Source: CAYVBN01 sp964538565
GTDB lineage: Bacteria > Pseudomonadota > Alphaproteobacteria > Rhizobiales > Xanthobacteraceae
Length of the DNA stretch: 41,970 bases
Reading direction: 5' to 3'
NCBI GenBank assembly: GCA_964538565.1
Contig: CAZIGW010000027.1
Coordinates: 1 to 41,970 of the forward strand
Position numbers and translations under genes: made by a program. The notes below the pieces were generated by a model that searched no databases, was not told the DNA's origin, and saw only the letters and a program-made list of their open reading frames with translations. Positions 26,876-34,780 of the stretch are shown one piece after another (the first letter of the stretch is position 1; each line of letters opens with the position of its first letter).

Positions 26876-26889
26876 TTGATCTGTGGCAA
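26876..26889 (-). promoter_or_regulatory. FixK-type box TTGCCACAGATCAA (minus strand)
   Basis: It fits the Bradyrhizobium FixK2 pattern TTG[A/C]-N6-[T/G]CAA (from memory), though it is less symmetric than the other boxes here. It is centred about 140 bp upstream of the P1B-5 ATPase start, in the 295-bp gap between that gene and the GST gene, which ends at 27038 on the same strand. Activation from -41.5 would give a leader of roughly 100 nt. The matching -10 (CACTTG or ACTTGT) is weak. The low-oxygen association of the known relative makes it credible. The rest of the gap shows no gene. Confidence 0.4.
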
Positions 26890-27037
26890 TGGCACGAACG
26901 GGCCGCCGCGGACACGGCCGGCGCGGACCGGCGGTCCGACGATGGTACCGCCTGCCTCGAATGCGGTCGGCGGCCCCGCCAAAACACCAGGGTCCGGGGT
27001 TTCCGGGACACGCCGATGCCGCAACCGCCGTGCGAAC

Positions 27038-27742
27038 CTATCCGTCGAGCTCACGGTAATGGCGGAAGATTCCCTCCTGGTTGAAGGGAATGCGCCGATC
27101 GGAAGCCAGATAGGCGGCGATGCGCGGGCGCTTGGCCACGGCGTCGCGCAGGGCCACCACCCGCGGGTGCGTCTTTTCGAGCCGCGCCATCATCCGGGGA
27201 AAGGCGTAGCGCAGGCCCTCGACCACCTGGAACAGGGAGAGGTCGACGTAGGTGCAGCGCCGGCCGACGAGATGCCGGCCGTCATTGCCCTCGATCACCT
27301 GCTCGAAATAGCCGAGATATTTCGGCGCGCGATTGTCGATGAAATCGGCCGCGCGGCGCTTCGCCTCCTTGCGCTGGTCCTCGTAGTAGAGGCCGCCGGC
27401 GATCGGATGATGGGTGTCGTGGATCTCGTCGACGAAATCCGCGATCGTGAGCTGAAGTTGATGGGTCCACAGCCGCCCGGCCTCGGCCGCCGGCGCGAGG
27501 TCGTGACGCGCACCGAGATAGAGCAGGATGTTGGCGGTCTGCCCGATCAGCCGTTTGCCGGACTTGAGAAACGGCGGCGCGAACGGAGGATGCGCCTCAC
27601 CGTCGAGAAATTCCATCAGGGCGGAAACGCCGCCCTTCTCGCGCGCCACGTCGGCGTAGCGGGCGCCGGCCTCCTCGAGCGCGAGGCGAACAAACTCGCC
27701 GCGCCCCTGGATGCCCGGCCAATAATAGAGTTCGTACGGCAT
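27038..27742 (-). CDS. Glutathione S-transferase family protein
   Basis: A 234-aa protein with a thioredoxin-fold N-terminus (YELYYWPGIQGRGEFVRLAL, the GxGRGE pattern of sigma/alpha-like GSTs, then PPFLKSGKRLIGQTANILLYL with the cis-Pro and SNAIL/TRAIL-like GQTANIL). The all-helical C-terminal domain follows, with VDLSLFQVVEGLRYAFP. It would join glutathione to electrophiles, or act in another thiol chemistry; the substrate is unknown. GAGG six bases before ATG 27742 fixes the start. It stands alone: about 540 bp upstream are empty, and the P1B-5 ATPase gene lies 295 bp downstream with its own box. Confidence 0.88.
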   Translation of the reverse strand: MPYELYYWPGIQGRGEFVRLALEEAGARYADVAREKGGVSALMEFLDGEAHPPFAPPFLKSGKRLIGQTANILLYLGARHDLAPAAEAGRLWTHQLQLTIADFVDEIHDTHHPIAGGLYYEDQRKEAKRRAADFIDNRAPKYLGYFEQVIEGNDGRHLVGRRCTYVDLSLFQVVEGLRYAFPRMMARLEKTHPRVVALRDAVAKRPRIAAYLASDRRIPFNQEGIFRHYRELDG

Positions 27743-28282
27743 GGCGAACCTCGACGGTCGTAGCCGGGATTTCGTTCGGTCTCGGCGCCGGCGCGACCGG
27801 CGGTTACTTTGTCATCCCGGGCCTTCGACTCCAAGCATCCGCCGACCCGGCAGCGCACCACATGTAGCTCGACGGCCGGCTGGGCGCGACGAAAGTCCCA
27901 CCGTAATGCGGTTCCTTGTAGAGCCCGGTGACCACCTGAAGGCAACAGGTCCCGGCAGGTCGACCGTCCAGGCGTTTGCGAGCGCCATGCGCCGGGCCTC
28001 TCGGCGCGCTCTCCGGGACCGGCGTCGGCGGCCGTGTCCGTTTCTCGTTTTCCAGTCCGATCCGCGATCGCGTCGAGCAGGCCTCGCAATCGCCACCGAC
28101 CTGTCGCCGGATTTCGGCAGGCATGGCGGCTGGGCGTAGCCGGCCGGCGCGGAATTCTCCCGCCGGCGAACGGAGCCCGGCGAGCCTTGCTTTGCTCGAC
28201 CATCGCCTCAGCGGATGCGAAGCGCCTCGAGGAAGGTCAACCAGTCCGCGCCCGATCCGGCCGATGCCGCGCGGAGATCACC
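27743..28282. other. 540-bp intergenic region, no supported gene
   Basis: It lies between the LOG-family gene (ending 28283) and the GST gene start, both on the minus strand. A minus-strand open frame (27804-28124, 106 codons) has no ribosome site, and its translation looks random. The stretch TTTGTCATCCCGGGCCTTCGA near 27808 resembles the edge of a common alphaproteobacterial intergenic repeat, but no full element can be made out. Promoter elements for the GST gene must be in the part nearest 27743, and none is clear. Confidence 0.45.
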
Positions 28283-29056
28283 TCAGCGAACGGCGGGCAC
28301 GCGCAGGCCGGTAGCCACCAAGACGGACCACGCCTCCTCGGCGTCCTTCACGAACGAAAAAAGCGCCAGGTCCTCGGGCGCGATCATGCCTTCTTCGACG
28401 AGGGCCTCGAAGTTGATCATGCGGGTCCAGTAGGAGCGGTCGAACACCACGATCGGAATCCGGGGCGCCTTGCGCGTCTGCACCAGCGTGAGGATCTCGA
28501 ACATCTCGTCGAAGGTGCCGAACCCGCCGGGAAACACCGCGAGCGCCGCCGCGCGCATCGCCAGATGCATCTTGCGCATGGCGAAGTAGTGAAACTGAAA
28601 CGTCAGATCGGGTGTCGTGTATGGGTTCGGCTCCTGCTCGTGCGGCAGCTCGATGTTGAAGCCGATCGAGGGCGCGCCCACCTCGAACGCCCCGCGGTTG
28701 GCCGCTTCCATCAGGCCCGGACCTCCGCCGGTCGCGATGACGTTTTCGCGCACGCCGTCGCTCGGCGTGAGCGCGCCTCCGCGCTCCGACACGATGCGGC
28801 CGAAGCGGCGCGCCTCTTCGTACCAAGACGCCGCCCGGGTCGCGGCGGCGCTCCGGTCGGCGGGCACGGGCACCTGCCGCGCGCTGCCGAACACCACGAC
28901 GGTCGAGCGGATGCCCCACGCGCGCAGCCGCTCCTCGGCCTTGGCGAACTCGAGCTGGAAACGAATTCCGCGCATCGAATCGCCGAGGATGAAATCGCGA
29001 TCGAGAGCGGGAAGCCGATAGGCGGGCGAATTCTTCTGGGAATGATTGTCGGGCAT
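28283..29056 (-). CDS. LOG/TIGR00730 family Rossmann-fold protein
   Basis: A 257-aa protein of the 'lysine decarboxylase-like' family, which are really nucleoside 5'-monophosphate phosphoribohydrolases (cytokinin-activating LOG enzymes and bacterial relatives). The two family motifs are present: GGGPGLMEAANRGA and PGGFGTFDE, the latter with the catalytic Glu. It is longer than plant-type LOG (about 190-215 aa), with an N-terminal extension of about 50 residues. The start is uncertain: ATG 29056 (MPDNHSQ) is chosen, but GTG 29083 in the same frame is possible, and neither has a good ribosome site. A hairpin-plus-T6 terminator lies 45 bp upstream, so its promoter must overlap that region, or it is reached by read-through. 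Confidence 0.85.
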   Translation of the reverse strand: MPDNHSQKNSPAYRLPALDRDFILGDSMRGIRFQLEFAKAEERLRAWGIRSTVVVFGSARQVPVPADRSAAATRAASWYEEARRFGRIVSERGGALTPSDGVRENVIATGGGPGLMEAANRGAFEVGAPSIGFNIELPHEQEPNPYTTPDLTFQFHYFAMRKMHLAMRAAALAVFPGGFGTFDEMFEILTLVQTRKAPRIPIVVFDRSYWTRMINFEALVEEGMIAPEDLALFSFVKDAEEAWSVLVATGLRVPAVR

Positions 29057-29100
29057 GAGAATCAACGGGCGTGCAACGATCACCAGACCGCAGGCTCATC

Positions 29101-29138
29101 AAAAAAGCGCGTTCCGTGCGCTCGGCCACGAAACGCGC
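29101..29138 (-). terminator. Strong intrinsic terminator, minus strand
   Basis: Read on the minus strand: GCGCGTTTCGTG (29138-29127), an 8-base loop, CACGGAACGCGC (29118-29107), then TTTTTT (29106-29101). All twelve positions pair, one as G-U. On the plus strand that same pair becomes a C-A mismatch and the T run is only four, so the minus strand is the intended direction. It ends either hpnG transcripts (stop at 29327) or a short RNA starting near the box at 29259. Confidence 0.8.
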
Positions 29139-29224
29139 CTTTTCTACCGCCCCTCAGCAGGCAACGGTAGTGATGTTGTTCACCGCCGCGACTCGCGTCA
29201 TGGGCCGTTTCGCTGCGGCGTCAC
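29101..29224 (-). ncRNA. Candidate small RNA or leader-attenuator behind an FNR/FixK box
   Basis: The box at 29259-29272 would place a transcript start near 29224 on the minus strand, and the terminator above would end it near 29101. That defines an RNA of about 120 nt. Minus-strand ATG 29202, within it, opens a 15-codon frame (MTRVAAVNNITTVAC, stop), and ATG 29241 upstream extends the same frame to 28 codons. Neither has a clear ribosome site, so a regulatory RNA is as likely as a leader peptide for the LOG-family gene. The -10 region is poor. Alternatively, this is just the 3' untranslated tail of hpnG. Confidence 0.3.
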
Positions 29225-29258
29225 GGCGGAAAGAAGCCATCCCGGGGTCCAGGATGCC

Positions 29259-29272
29259 TTGATTTCCATCAA
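29259..29272. promoter_or_regulatory. Perfect FNR/FixK palindrome TTGATTTCCATCAA
   Basis: An exact TTGAT-N4-ATCAA site, the best of the four in the window. It sits 54 bp beyond the hpnG stop and about 200 bp before the LOG-family start. No plus-strand gene begins nearby; the next plus-strand gene, hpnA, is 970 bp away. Its natural target is therefore the minus-strand unit 29101-29224, the LOG-family gene, or both. Confidence 0.5.
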
Positions 29273-29326
29273 CCGGTGGAAAGCGCCTCGCCTCTCCCCG
29301 CCCGCTCCGCGTGGTTTGCGGAAGGC

Positions 29327-30082
29327 CTATTGAGCCGGCGCGGCGGCGCCGACCGGTTCCAGGGCTTCGCCGAGTTCGACCAGTGTCCCGGTGGAACGAA
29401 GCTGTGGCTGCCCGAGCACCGCGCCAAAGCGTCGCCCCAGCAACTGCCGGCTGCGAACCAGGGCCGAGCGCGCCAGCGCGACATCGATGGCGACGCGCAT
29501 GAGCGGCGAGACTTGCGAGGGCGAGCCGGCGAGCGCGCGCAGGACGCCCGGCACATCGGTGGTCCCGTCGGGGCGCATCCCGGCCAGCGCCGCGTCCGGC
29601 AGGTCGCGGTGCGCCGGGTCGGCGACCACCCGCAGCACCGCGAACGGCAATCCATGGTCCGCCGCCAGACGCGCGGCCAGGTGCGACTCCATGTCGACGG
29701 AGGCCGCGCCGGTCTCCCGATGGATCAGGCGCTTGTCGGACGCGGTGGCGACCGGCGCATCGACGCCGGCAACCAGGGCATGACTGGCGTCCGGAATGGC
29801 CTCGAGCAGCATCTTGGACCAGACAGGATCGGTCGCATGCCGCGTGGTTGAATCCGCGACCGCCGAGGCGACCACGACGGCGCCGGGCCGCAGGTGCGAG
29901 GCGACCCCGGCGGCGATGCCGAAGCTGATGACGCCCAGGCAATGTCCGACGGCGCCGCGATCCAGTCCTTCAGCGAGTGCGCCATTCCGCCCGCGGCGCA
30001 GGATGCGCACGCCGGGACCGGCCGCGATCCGTGCTTCGAAGGACAACCCGACCACGACCGTGACGAAATGATTCCGCAGCAA
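29327..30082 (-). CDS. hpnG: Hopanoid-associated phosphorylase HpnG
   Basis: A 251-aa member of the nucleoside phosphorylase/MTA nucleosidase fold. In hopanoid synthesis HpnG removes adenine from adenosylhopane to give phosphoribohopane. Visible marks are VVVGLSFEARIAAG at the start, the GVISFGIAAGVA strand, VDMESHLAARLAADHG with the ribose-binding Met-Glu, and LRVVADPAHRDLP. It is divergent from hpnA with 159 bp between. The start is uncertain: TTG 30082 gives the full N-terminal strand, but the ribosome site is weak. The strong terminator at 29101-29138 may close its transcript. Confidence 0.85.
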   Translation of the reverse strand: MLRNHFVTVVVGLSFEARIAAGPGVRILRRGRNGALAEGLDRGAVGHCLGVISFGIAAGVASHLRPGAVVVASAVADSTTRHATDPVWSKMLLEAIPDASHALVAGVDAPVATASDKRLIHRETGAASVDMESHLAARLAADHGLPFAVLRVVADPAHRDLPDAALAGMRPDGTTDVPGVLRALAGSPSQVSPLMRVAIDVALARSALVRSRQLLGRRFGAVLGQPQLRSTGTLVELGEALEPVGAAAPAQ

Positions 30083-30197
30083 TGCCTACATCCACACTTG
30101 CGCCAGGCCGTGCGCGGGTCGCCCGGAACAACAACGCACGACGGCGGCCTCGGCCCGGGAAGCCCGGCCGAAGTTTGATACAATAAAGGGGCGCGGA

Positions 30198-30210
30198 TCG
30201 AAACTTTCGA
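30198..30210 (+). promoter_or_regulatory. Palindrome TCGAAA-C-TTTCGA in the hpnG/hpnA divergent promoter region
   Basis: A perfect 6-1-6 inverted repeat, 31 bp before hpnA ATG and 15 bp after a TACAAT (-10-like, 30178-30183). Its place just downstream of a likely hpnA transcript start fits a repressor operator. A good -35 for TACAAT is absent, and I could not fit an EcfG (GGAAC/CGTT) promoter either. The protein that would bind is unknown. Confidence 0.3.
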
Positions 30211-30241
30211 ATCTGCAACAGCGCCCCCAACGCGGAATCAC

Positions 30242-31321
30242 ATGATAAACGAGGAAAAATCGATAAACGAGGAAAAATCGACGAACGAGGAATATTCGGC
30301 TGTCATGGTGTCATCCGACGATACGGTCCTGGTCACCGGCGCGAGCGGCTTCGTCGGTTCGGCCGTCGCCCGCAGGCTGGTGGAGGCCGGGTTTTCCGTC
30401 CGCGCCCTCGTCCGGCCTGCGAGCCCCCGCGCGCATCTCCAGGACGTGGAACTCGAATACGCCGTCGGCGACCTGCGCGACCGGGAATCACTGCGCCGGG
30501 CCATGGCGGGCGTTCGCTACCTGTTCCATGTCGCTGCGGACTACCGCCTGTGGGCCCGCGACCGCTCGGAAATCGTCGAGACCAATGTGACCGGCACCCG
30601 CCTGCTGATGGAAGAAGCGCGGCGAGCCGGCGTCGAGCGGATCGTCTACACCAGCAGCGTCGCGACGCTGTCGTTGCGGGTCAAGGACCGCATCGCCGAC
30701 GAGACCATGCCGCTTTCCGAGGAACACGCCATCGGCGCCTACAAGCGCAGCAAGGTGATGGCCGAGCGCCTGGTCGAGCGCATGATCGCGGAAGGCCTTC
30801 CGGCCGTGATCGTCAACCCCTCGACGCCGATCGGACCGCGCGACGTGAAGCCGACCCCGACCGGCCGGATCATCGTCGAAGCCGCCGCCGGGCGCATGCC
30901 CGGATTCGTCGACACCGGGCTCAATCTCGTGCACGTCGACGACGTCGCGGCCGGCCATCTCGCCGCGCTCGAGCGCGGCCGGATCGGCGAACGCTACATT
31001 CTCGGCGGCCAGAACGTACTGCTCGCGGACATGCTGGCCGACATCGCCCGCCTGGTCGGCCGCCGCCCGCCGCGCCTGCGGCTGCATCGCCACATGATCA
31101 TGCCGATCGCGCTCGCGGCCGAGGCGGCCGCGCGCATCACCGGTCGCGAACCATTCGTCACCATCGACGGGCTGCGGATGGCGAAATACCGGATGTTCTT
31201 CAGTTCGGCGAAGGCGGAGCGCGAGCTCGGATTTGCGGCCCGCCCCTACGTAAAGGGGCTCGAGGATGCCATCGAATGGTTCGCGGGCGCCGGCATGCTG
31301 CGCCGCGGAGTCAAATCGTAG
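30242..31321 (+). CDS. hpnA: Hopanoid-associated sugar epimerase HpnA
   Basis: A 359-aa short-chain dehydrogenase/NAD-sugar epimerase. The Rossmann motif is VTGASGFVGSAVAR (about 32-45), the active-site YxxxK is in AIGAYKRSKVMAERL, and NPSTPIGPRDVKPTPTG plus VHVDDVAAGHLAALERG are typical of HpnA. It is encoded with hopanoid side-chain genes throughout hopanoid producers; its exact reaction is unsettled. The first 20 residues come from a three-copy 18-base tandem repeat and have no counterpart in relatives I know. The true start may be ATG 30305 or GTG 30308, just before the conserved part. It converges on hpnK with a 3-bp gap. Confidence 0.9.
   Translation: MINEEKSINEEKSTNEEYSAVMVSSDDTVLVTGASGFVGSAVARRLVEAGFSVRALVRPASPRAHLQDVELEYAVGDLRDRESLRRAMAGVRYLFHVAADYRLWARDRSEIVETNVTGTRLLMEEARRAGVERIVYTSSVATLSLRVKDRIADETMPLSEEHAIGAYKRSKVMAERLVERMIAEGLPAVIVNPSTPIGPRDVKPTPTGRIIVEAAAGRMPGFVDTGLNLVHVDDVAAGHLAALERGRIGERYILGGQNVLLADMLADIARLVGRRPPRLRLHRHMIMPIALAAEAAARITGREPFVTIDGLRMAKYRMFFSSAKAERELGFAARPYVKGLEDAIEWFAGAGMLRRGVKS
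30245..30298 (+). repeat. Three tandem 18-base repeats at the hpnA 5' end
   Basis: Units 30245-30262 and 30263-30280 are identical (ATAAACGAGGAAAAATCG). The third, 30281-30298, differs at four positions. Each contains GAGGA, a usable ribosome-binding core. In the annotated frame they encode INEEKS, INEEKS, TNEEYS. They are AT-rich in GC-rich surroundings. If hpnA starts at 30305, the repeats are three stacked ribosome sites in the leader rather than protein. Confidence 0.85.
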
Positions 31322-31324
31322 GTC

Positions 31325-32155
31325 TCATCGACGATCCGCGTAGCCGCCCACCGCGATACCGGAGTCGCGCACGAACGCGCGAGCCTCGGGATCGCACAGC
31401 GCGGCGAGCTCCTCCGCATATCGGTAGCCTGGCGCGCTGCCGGGAAAGCCGCCGGCGGTCGCCGGATGCAGATAGATCTCGTTGAAACCGGCAGGCAGCA
31501 CGCGCAGCAGCGCGCGCATCCGTTCGGCCGTGAACGTGCCCGACCAGCGCAGCCCGAACACGGCGTCGGCGGTCGCAAGCCCCGCCCGCCGCGCGCGGGC
31601 GCGCAGGAGAGACGCCCACGGCTTCGTCAACTCGCGCCGCGCGCCGGGCTCGGCGCGCGCGATAATTCCGCGTGGCTCGAGGGGAACGCGCAGGCTCCTC
31701 ATGCCGTAGGCGCGTCCGACCGCGAGGATTTGCGCGGCGATTACCGGGTGCATATGGAAGTGCTTGTGCGTGTTGACGTGATCGAGCGAAAGTCCGGTCG
31801 CCCGGTAGGCTTCGAACTGGGCGGAAATCTCGCGCAGGCTCTGCCGCCGCACCTCGGGACGCCGGGCGAGGTCGAACGCAAGTCGCACCATGTCGGTGCG
31901 CAACAGGCCCTGGACGTCGACGAGGTCGGGAATCTGTTCCGGCGGGCACGCCGGCCGGCCTTCGAGCAGCACCAGATGCAGCCCAACGCGCAGCCGCGGC
32001 AATTGTCGCGCGCGTGCCACCGCGTCGGCCGCCGCCGCGCCGGCGACCATCAGGCTCGCCGCGCTCAGGATGCCGGACCGGTGCGCGAGTTCGACCGCTT
32101 CGTTCACCTCGCGGGCGAGCCCGAAGTCGTCCGCGGTGACGACCAGGTGATTCAG
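31325..32155 (-). CDS. hpnK: Hopanoid biosynthesis protein HpnK (YdjC-like deacetylase)
   Basis: A 276-aa protein of the YdjC/ChbG deacetylase fold, proposed to deacetylate the N-acetylglucosamine added to bacteriohopanetetrol by HpnI. The metal and active-site segments are VVTADDFGLAREVNEA (D-D), LRVGLHLVLLEG (His) and LDHVNTHKHFHMHP (several His). The C-terminal SGTFTAERMRALLRVLPAGF, then NEIYLHPA, is family-typical. The reading frame has no ATG, GTG or TTG near the conserved start; the codon with the right position and a GGGAGG site seven bases upstream is CTG 32155, overlapping the hpnJ stop. It is the last gene of the minus-strand run. Confidence 0.88.
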   Translation of the reverse strand: MNHLVVTADDFGLAREVNEAVELAHRSGILSAASLMVAGAAAADAVARARQLPRLRVGLHLVLLEGRPACPPEQIPDLVDVQGLLRTDMVRLAFDLARRPEVRRQSLREISAQFEAYRATGLSLDHVNTHKHFHMHPVIAAQILAVGRAYGMRSLRVPLEPRGIIARAEPGARRELTKPWASLLRARARRAGLATADAVFGLRWSGTFTAERMRALLRVLPAGFNEIYLHPATAGGFPGSAPGYRYAEELAALCDPEARAFVRDSGIAVGGYADRR

Positions 32156-33582
32156 TGAACCGCCTCCCGGCGCTCGCGCAGGAAGGCGAAGAATTCGAGG
32201 CCCTCGCGCAGCCGCCGTTTCATCATCTCCGGGCTTCTCACCATCTCGCCGACGATCGACGCGATCTTGGGGATGCGGAAATAGAACGCGCGGTAGAACG
32301 CCTCGACCGAGTGATAGATCTCGGTGTGGCTGAGGTGCGGATAGTGCAGCGGCGCAAGCTGCACGCCCTTGTCGTCGACGAGCTCGGCGTGCGCGGCGTC
32401 GAGCCAGCCGTTCTCGAGCGCCTGCTTGTAGAGATAGGTCCCGGGATAGGGCGCGGCGAGCGACACCTGGATCGTGTGCGGGTTGATCTCGGTGGCGAAA
32501 CGGATGGTCTCGGCGATCGTCTCCTTCGTCTCGCCCGGCAGTCCGAGGATGAACGTCCCGTGGATGACGATGCCGAGCTCGTGGCAATCCTTGGTGAAGC
32601 GCCGCGCCACGTCGACCAGCATGCCCTTCTTGATGTTGTGCAGGATCTGCTGATTGCCGCTTTCGTAGCCGACGAGCAGGAGCCGCAGGCCGTTGTCGCG
32701 CATGACCTCGAGCGTCTTGCGCGGCACGTTGGCCTTGGCGTTGCACGACCAAGTGACGCCGAGACGGCCGAGCTCGCGCGCGATCGCCTCGGCGCGCGGC
32801 GCGTCGTCCGTGAAAGTGTCGTCGTCGAAGAAGAATTCCTTGACCTGCGGGAAGGCCTCGCGCGCCCAGCGGATCTCCTCGATCACGTGGCCGACGCTGC
32901 GGGTGCGATAGCGATGCCCGCCGACCGTCTGCGGCCAGAGGCAGAAGGTGCAGCGCGATTTGCAGCCGCGGCCGGTATAGAGCGAGAGATAGGGGTGCTT
33001 GAGATAGCCGATGAAGTAATTCTCGATGTCGAGATCGCGTTTATACACCGGGCTGACGAACGGAAGCTGGTCCATGTCGTGCAGCAGCGCGCGCTCCTCG
33101 TTGTGGCGGATGCGCCCGTCCGCGTCGCGGTAGGTGAGACCCGCGATCGTGTTCCAGTCGCGCCCCTCCGCCACTTCCTTGATGGTGAAATCGAACTCGT
33201 TGCGCGCCACGAAGTCGACGAGGTCGGACGCTGCGAGGCTCGCGCCGGGCTCGACGGCGACCTTCGCGCCGACAAGCCCGACCTTCAGGCCCGGGTTTGC
33301 GTTCTTGAGCGCCGCGACCGCCTTGAGATCCGAGGCGAACGACGGCGTCGACGTGTGCAGCACCGCGAGATCGAAATCCCTCGCCTGGCCGACGACCTCG
33401 GGCAGCCGGATGCGATGCGGCGGCGCATCGATCAGCTTGCTGTTCGGCACGAGCGCCGCCACCTGGGCGAGCCAGGTCGGATACCAGAACGAGCAGATTT
33501 CCCGCCGCGCCTGGTACCGCGATCCGGCGCCGCCGTCGAAGCCGTCGAAGGACGGGGCCTGCAGAAACAAGGTCCTCATCAT
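32152..33582 (-). CDS. hpnJ: Hopanoid biosynthesis radical SAM protein HpnJ
   Basis: A 476-aa radical SAM enzyme with an N-terminal B12-binding-like domain (about 1-140) and the cluster motif CKSRCTFC (Cys207, 211, 214). HpnJ performs the ring contraction that turns bacteriohopanetetrol glucosamine into the cyclitol ether (known family role). LFLQAPSFDGFDGGAGSRYQ at the N-terminus is characteristic. Two ATGs (33582 and 33579) compete for the start. The gene begins 8 bp after hpnI and its stop overlaps the hpnK start, so the three are translated as a block. Confidence 0.93.
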   Translation of the reverse strand: MMRTLFLQAPSFDGFDGGAGSRYQARREICSFWYPTWLAQVAALVPNSKLIDAPPHRIRLPEVVGQARDFDLAVLHTSTPSFASDLKAVAALKNANPGLKVGLVGAKVAVEPGASLAASDLVDFVARNEFDFTIKEVAEGRDWNTIAGLTYRDADGRIRHNEERALLHDMDQLPFVSPVYKRDLDIENYFIGYLKHPYLSLYTGRGCKSRCTFCLWPQTVGGHRYRTRSVGHVIEEIRWAREAFPQVKEFFFDDDTFTDDAPRAEAIARELGRLGVTWSCNAKANVPRKTLEVMRDNGLRLLLVGYESGNQQILHNIKKGMLVDVARRFTKDCHELGIVIHGTFILGLPGETKETIAETIRFATEINPHTIQVSLAAPYPGTYLYKQALENGWLDAAHAELVDDKGVQLAPLHYPHLSHTEIYHSVEAFYRAFYFRIPKIASIVGEMVRSPEMMKRRLREGLEFFAFLRERREAVH

Positions 33583-33590
33583 GATCGCAC

Positions 33591-34748
33591 TCAGCTCGGA
33601 TCCTGGATCAGTGTGCCGTCGGACAGCGCGTGATACCGGTGCCCGCGCCAGCTCACCGCGGCGCCGAAGAAACTCGATACGAAAACCGCGAAGGAAATCA
33701 AGTCGCGCACCGGCAACAGCCAGTAGGGCTGCGGCAACAGCCGGAAGCGGTGCTCGACGCTCAGACACAGTGCGACGCGGATGCCGACCGCGAGCACGGC
33801 GAGCAGCGGAGCCGTCTCGCTGCCGAGCAGCCAGGCGAGGAGCGCCAGCGGCAGCGGATGGCTGATCACGGAGCCGAGATGCCCGATCGGATCGATGGTC
33901 TTGATGGTCCGCGCCTGCCGGATCTCGTCGGCGAGCAGGTCCCGCACGTCTTGCTGCGCACACACATGCCCCACCGAGAAGGGAGCGAACACCACCTCTC
34001 CGGATTCCGCGCGCACGGCTTCGCCGATGGCGTAATCGTCCGCCAGGCAATCGGCGAACGAGGCCAATCCGCCGATCCTGTCCAGCGTCTCGCGCCTTAG
34101 CGCGATGGTCGCGCCGAAGCACGGGCGGGCGAGACCGAGACCCATCGCCACGATGACGTTGGGGAGAAAATGGGTGTGCACCGCGAGCGCGGCGAGATGC
34201 GAGGATGCGCCGCTGGCGGGGACGCCGTGATAGAGGCACGTCACCGCGCCGACCCCCGGCCGCTGCAATTCGCTGACGATGTCCGACAGATAATCCGGCC
34301 CGACCTCGATGTCGCTGTCGGCCATGACGATGAACGGATGGCGCGCATGCGCCGCCATGTTGGCGAGATTGGAAATCTTTCGGTTCGAACCGTGAGCGCG
34401 CTGGTCGACGTGGAGTTCAATATTGACGTTGGGGAAATTGGCCTGCAGCTGCTTGACCACCTCGATGGCCGGATCGCTGCGATCCTGGGTGCCGAAGATG
34501 ATCTGGACGGGAGCGGTGTAATTCTGCCGGCACAAGGAGGCGAGCCGCGGCAACAGATCCGGCTCCGCGCCGTGCAGCGGCTTGAGCACCGTCACCGGCA
34601 CATGCTGAATCGTCACGCGCTGACGCTGCCGGCCGAAACGCCAGGCGAGAACGCACGCACCCGTGAGGTAGATACAACCTATAGTTGCGGCCGCAAGGCA
34701 AACGTGCCCGATCCAGGCTGCGGCCGAAGTTGCGAAACTCAGTTCCAT
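33591..34748 (-). CDS. hpnI: Hopanoid biosynthesis glycosyltransferase HpnI
   Basis: A 385-aa membrane-anchored family 2 glycosyltransferase that adds N-acetylglucosamine to bacteriohopanetetrol. It has an N-terminal membrane helix (about 10-35), VTVLKPLHGAEPDL, FGTQDRSDPA, the metal-binding DSDIEV, LADDYAIGEAV, the Q-x-x-R-W-like QARTIKTIDP, and two or three membrane helices at the C-terminus. It is followed directly by hpnJ. The 28-bp gap upstream contains a perfect hairpin, and GGGTGG precedes ATG 34748. Confidence 0.93.
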   Translation of the reverse strand: MELSFATSAAAWIGHVCLAAATIGCIYLTGACVLAWRFGRQRQRVTIQHVPVTVLKPLHGAEPDLLPRLASLCRQNYTAPVQIIFGTQDRSDPAIEVVKQLQANFPNVNIELHVDQRAHGSNRKISNLANMAAHARHPFIVMADSDIEVGPDYLSDIVSELQRPGVGAVTCLYHGVPASGASSHLAALAVHTHFLPNVIVAMGLGLARPCFGATIALRRETLDRIGGLASFADCLADDYAIGEAVRAESGEVVFAPFSVGHVCAQQDVRDLLADEIRQARTIKTIDPIGHLGSVISHPLPLALLAWLLGSETAPLLAVLAVGIRVALCLSVEHRFRLLPQPYWLLPVRDLISFAVFVSSFFGAAVSWRGHRYHALSDGTLIQDPS

Positions 34749-34762
34749 TCACCACCCGCCCG

Positions 34763-34780
34763 ATGAGCCGGTCGGCTCAT
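34763..34780 (-). repeat. Inverted repeat at the YkoP-like/hpnI junction
   Basis: ATGAGCC (34763-34769), GGTC, GGCTCAT (34774-34780) is a perfect 7-4-7 hairpin. It includes the stop codon of the upstream gene (34777-34779) and ends 14 bases before hpnI. No T run follows. It could be an RNA processing or stability element, or lower hpnI translation slightly. Confidence 0.5.

Noticed and set aside
27804..28124. 106-codon minus-strand frame as a hypothetical gene
   Set aside because: No ribosome site, no recognisable motif, composition like translated intergenic DNA.
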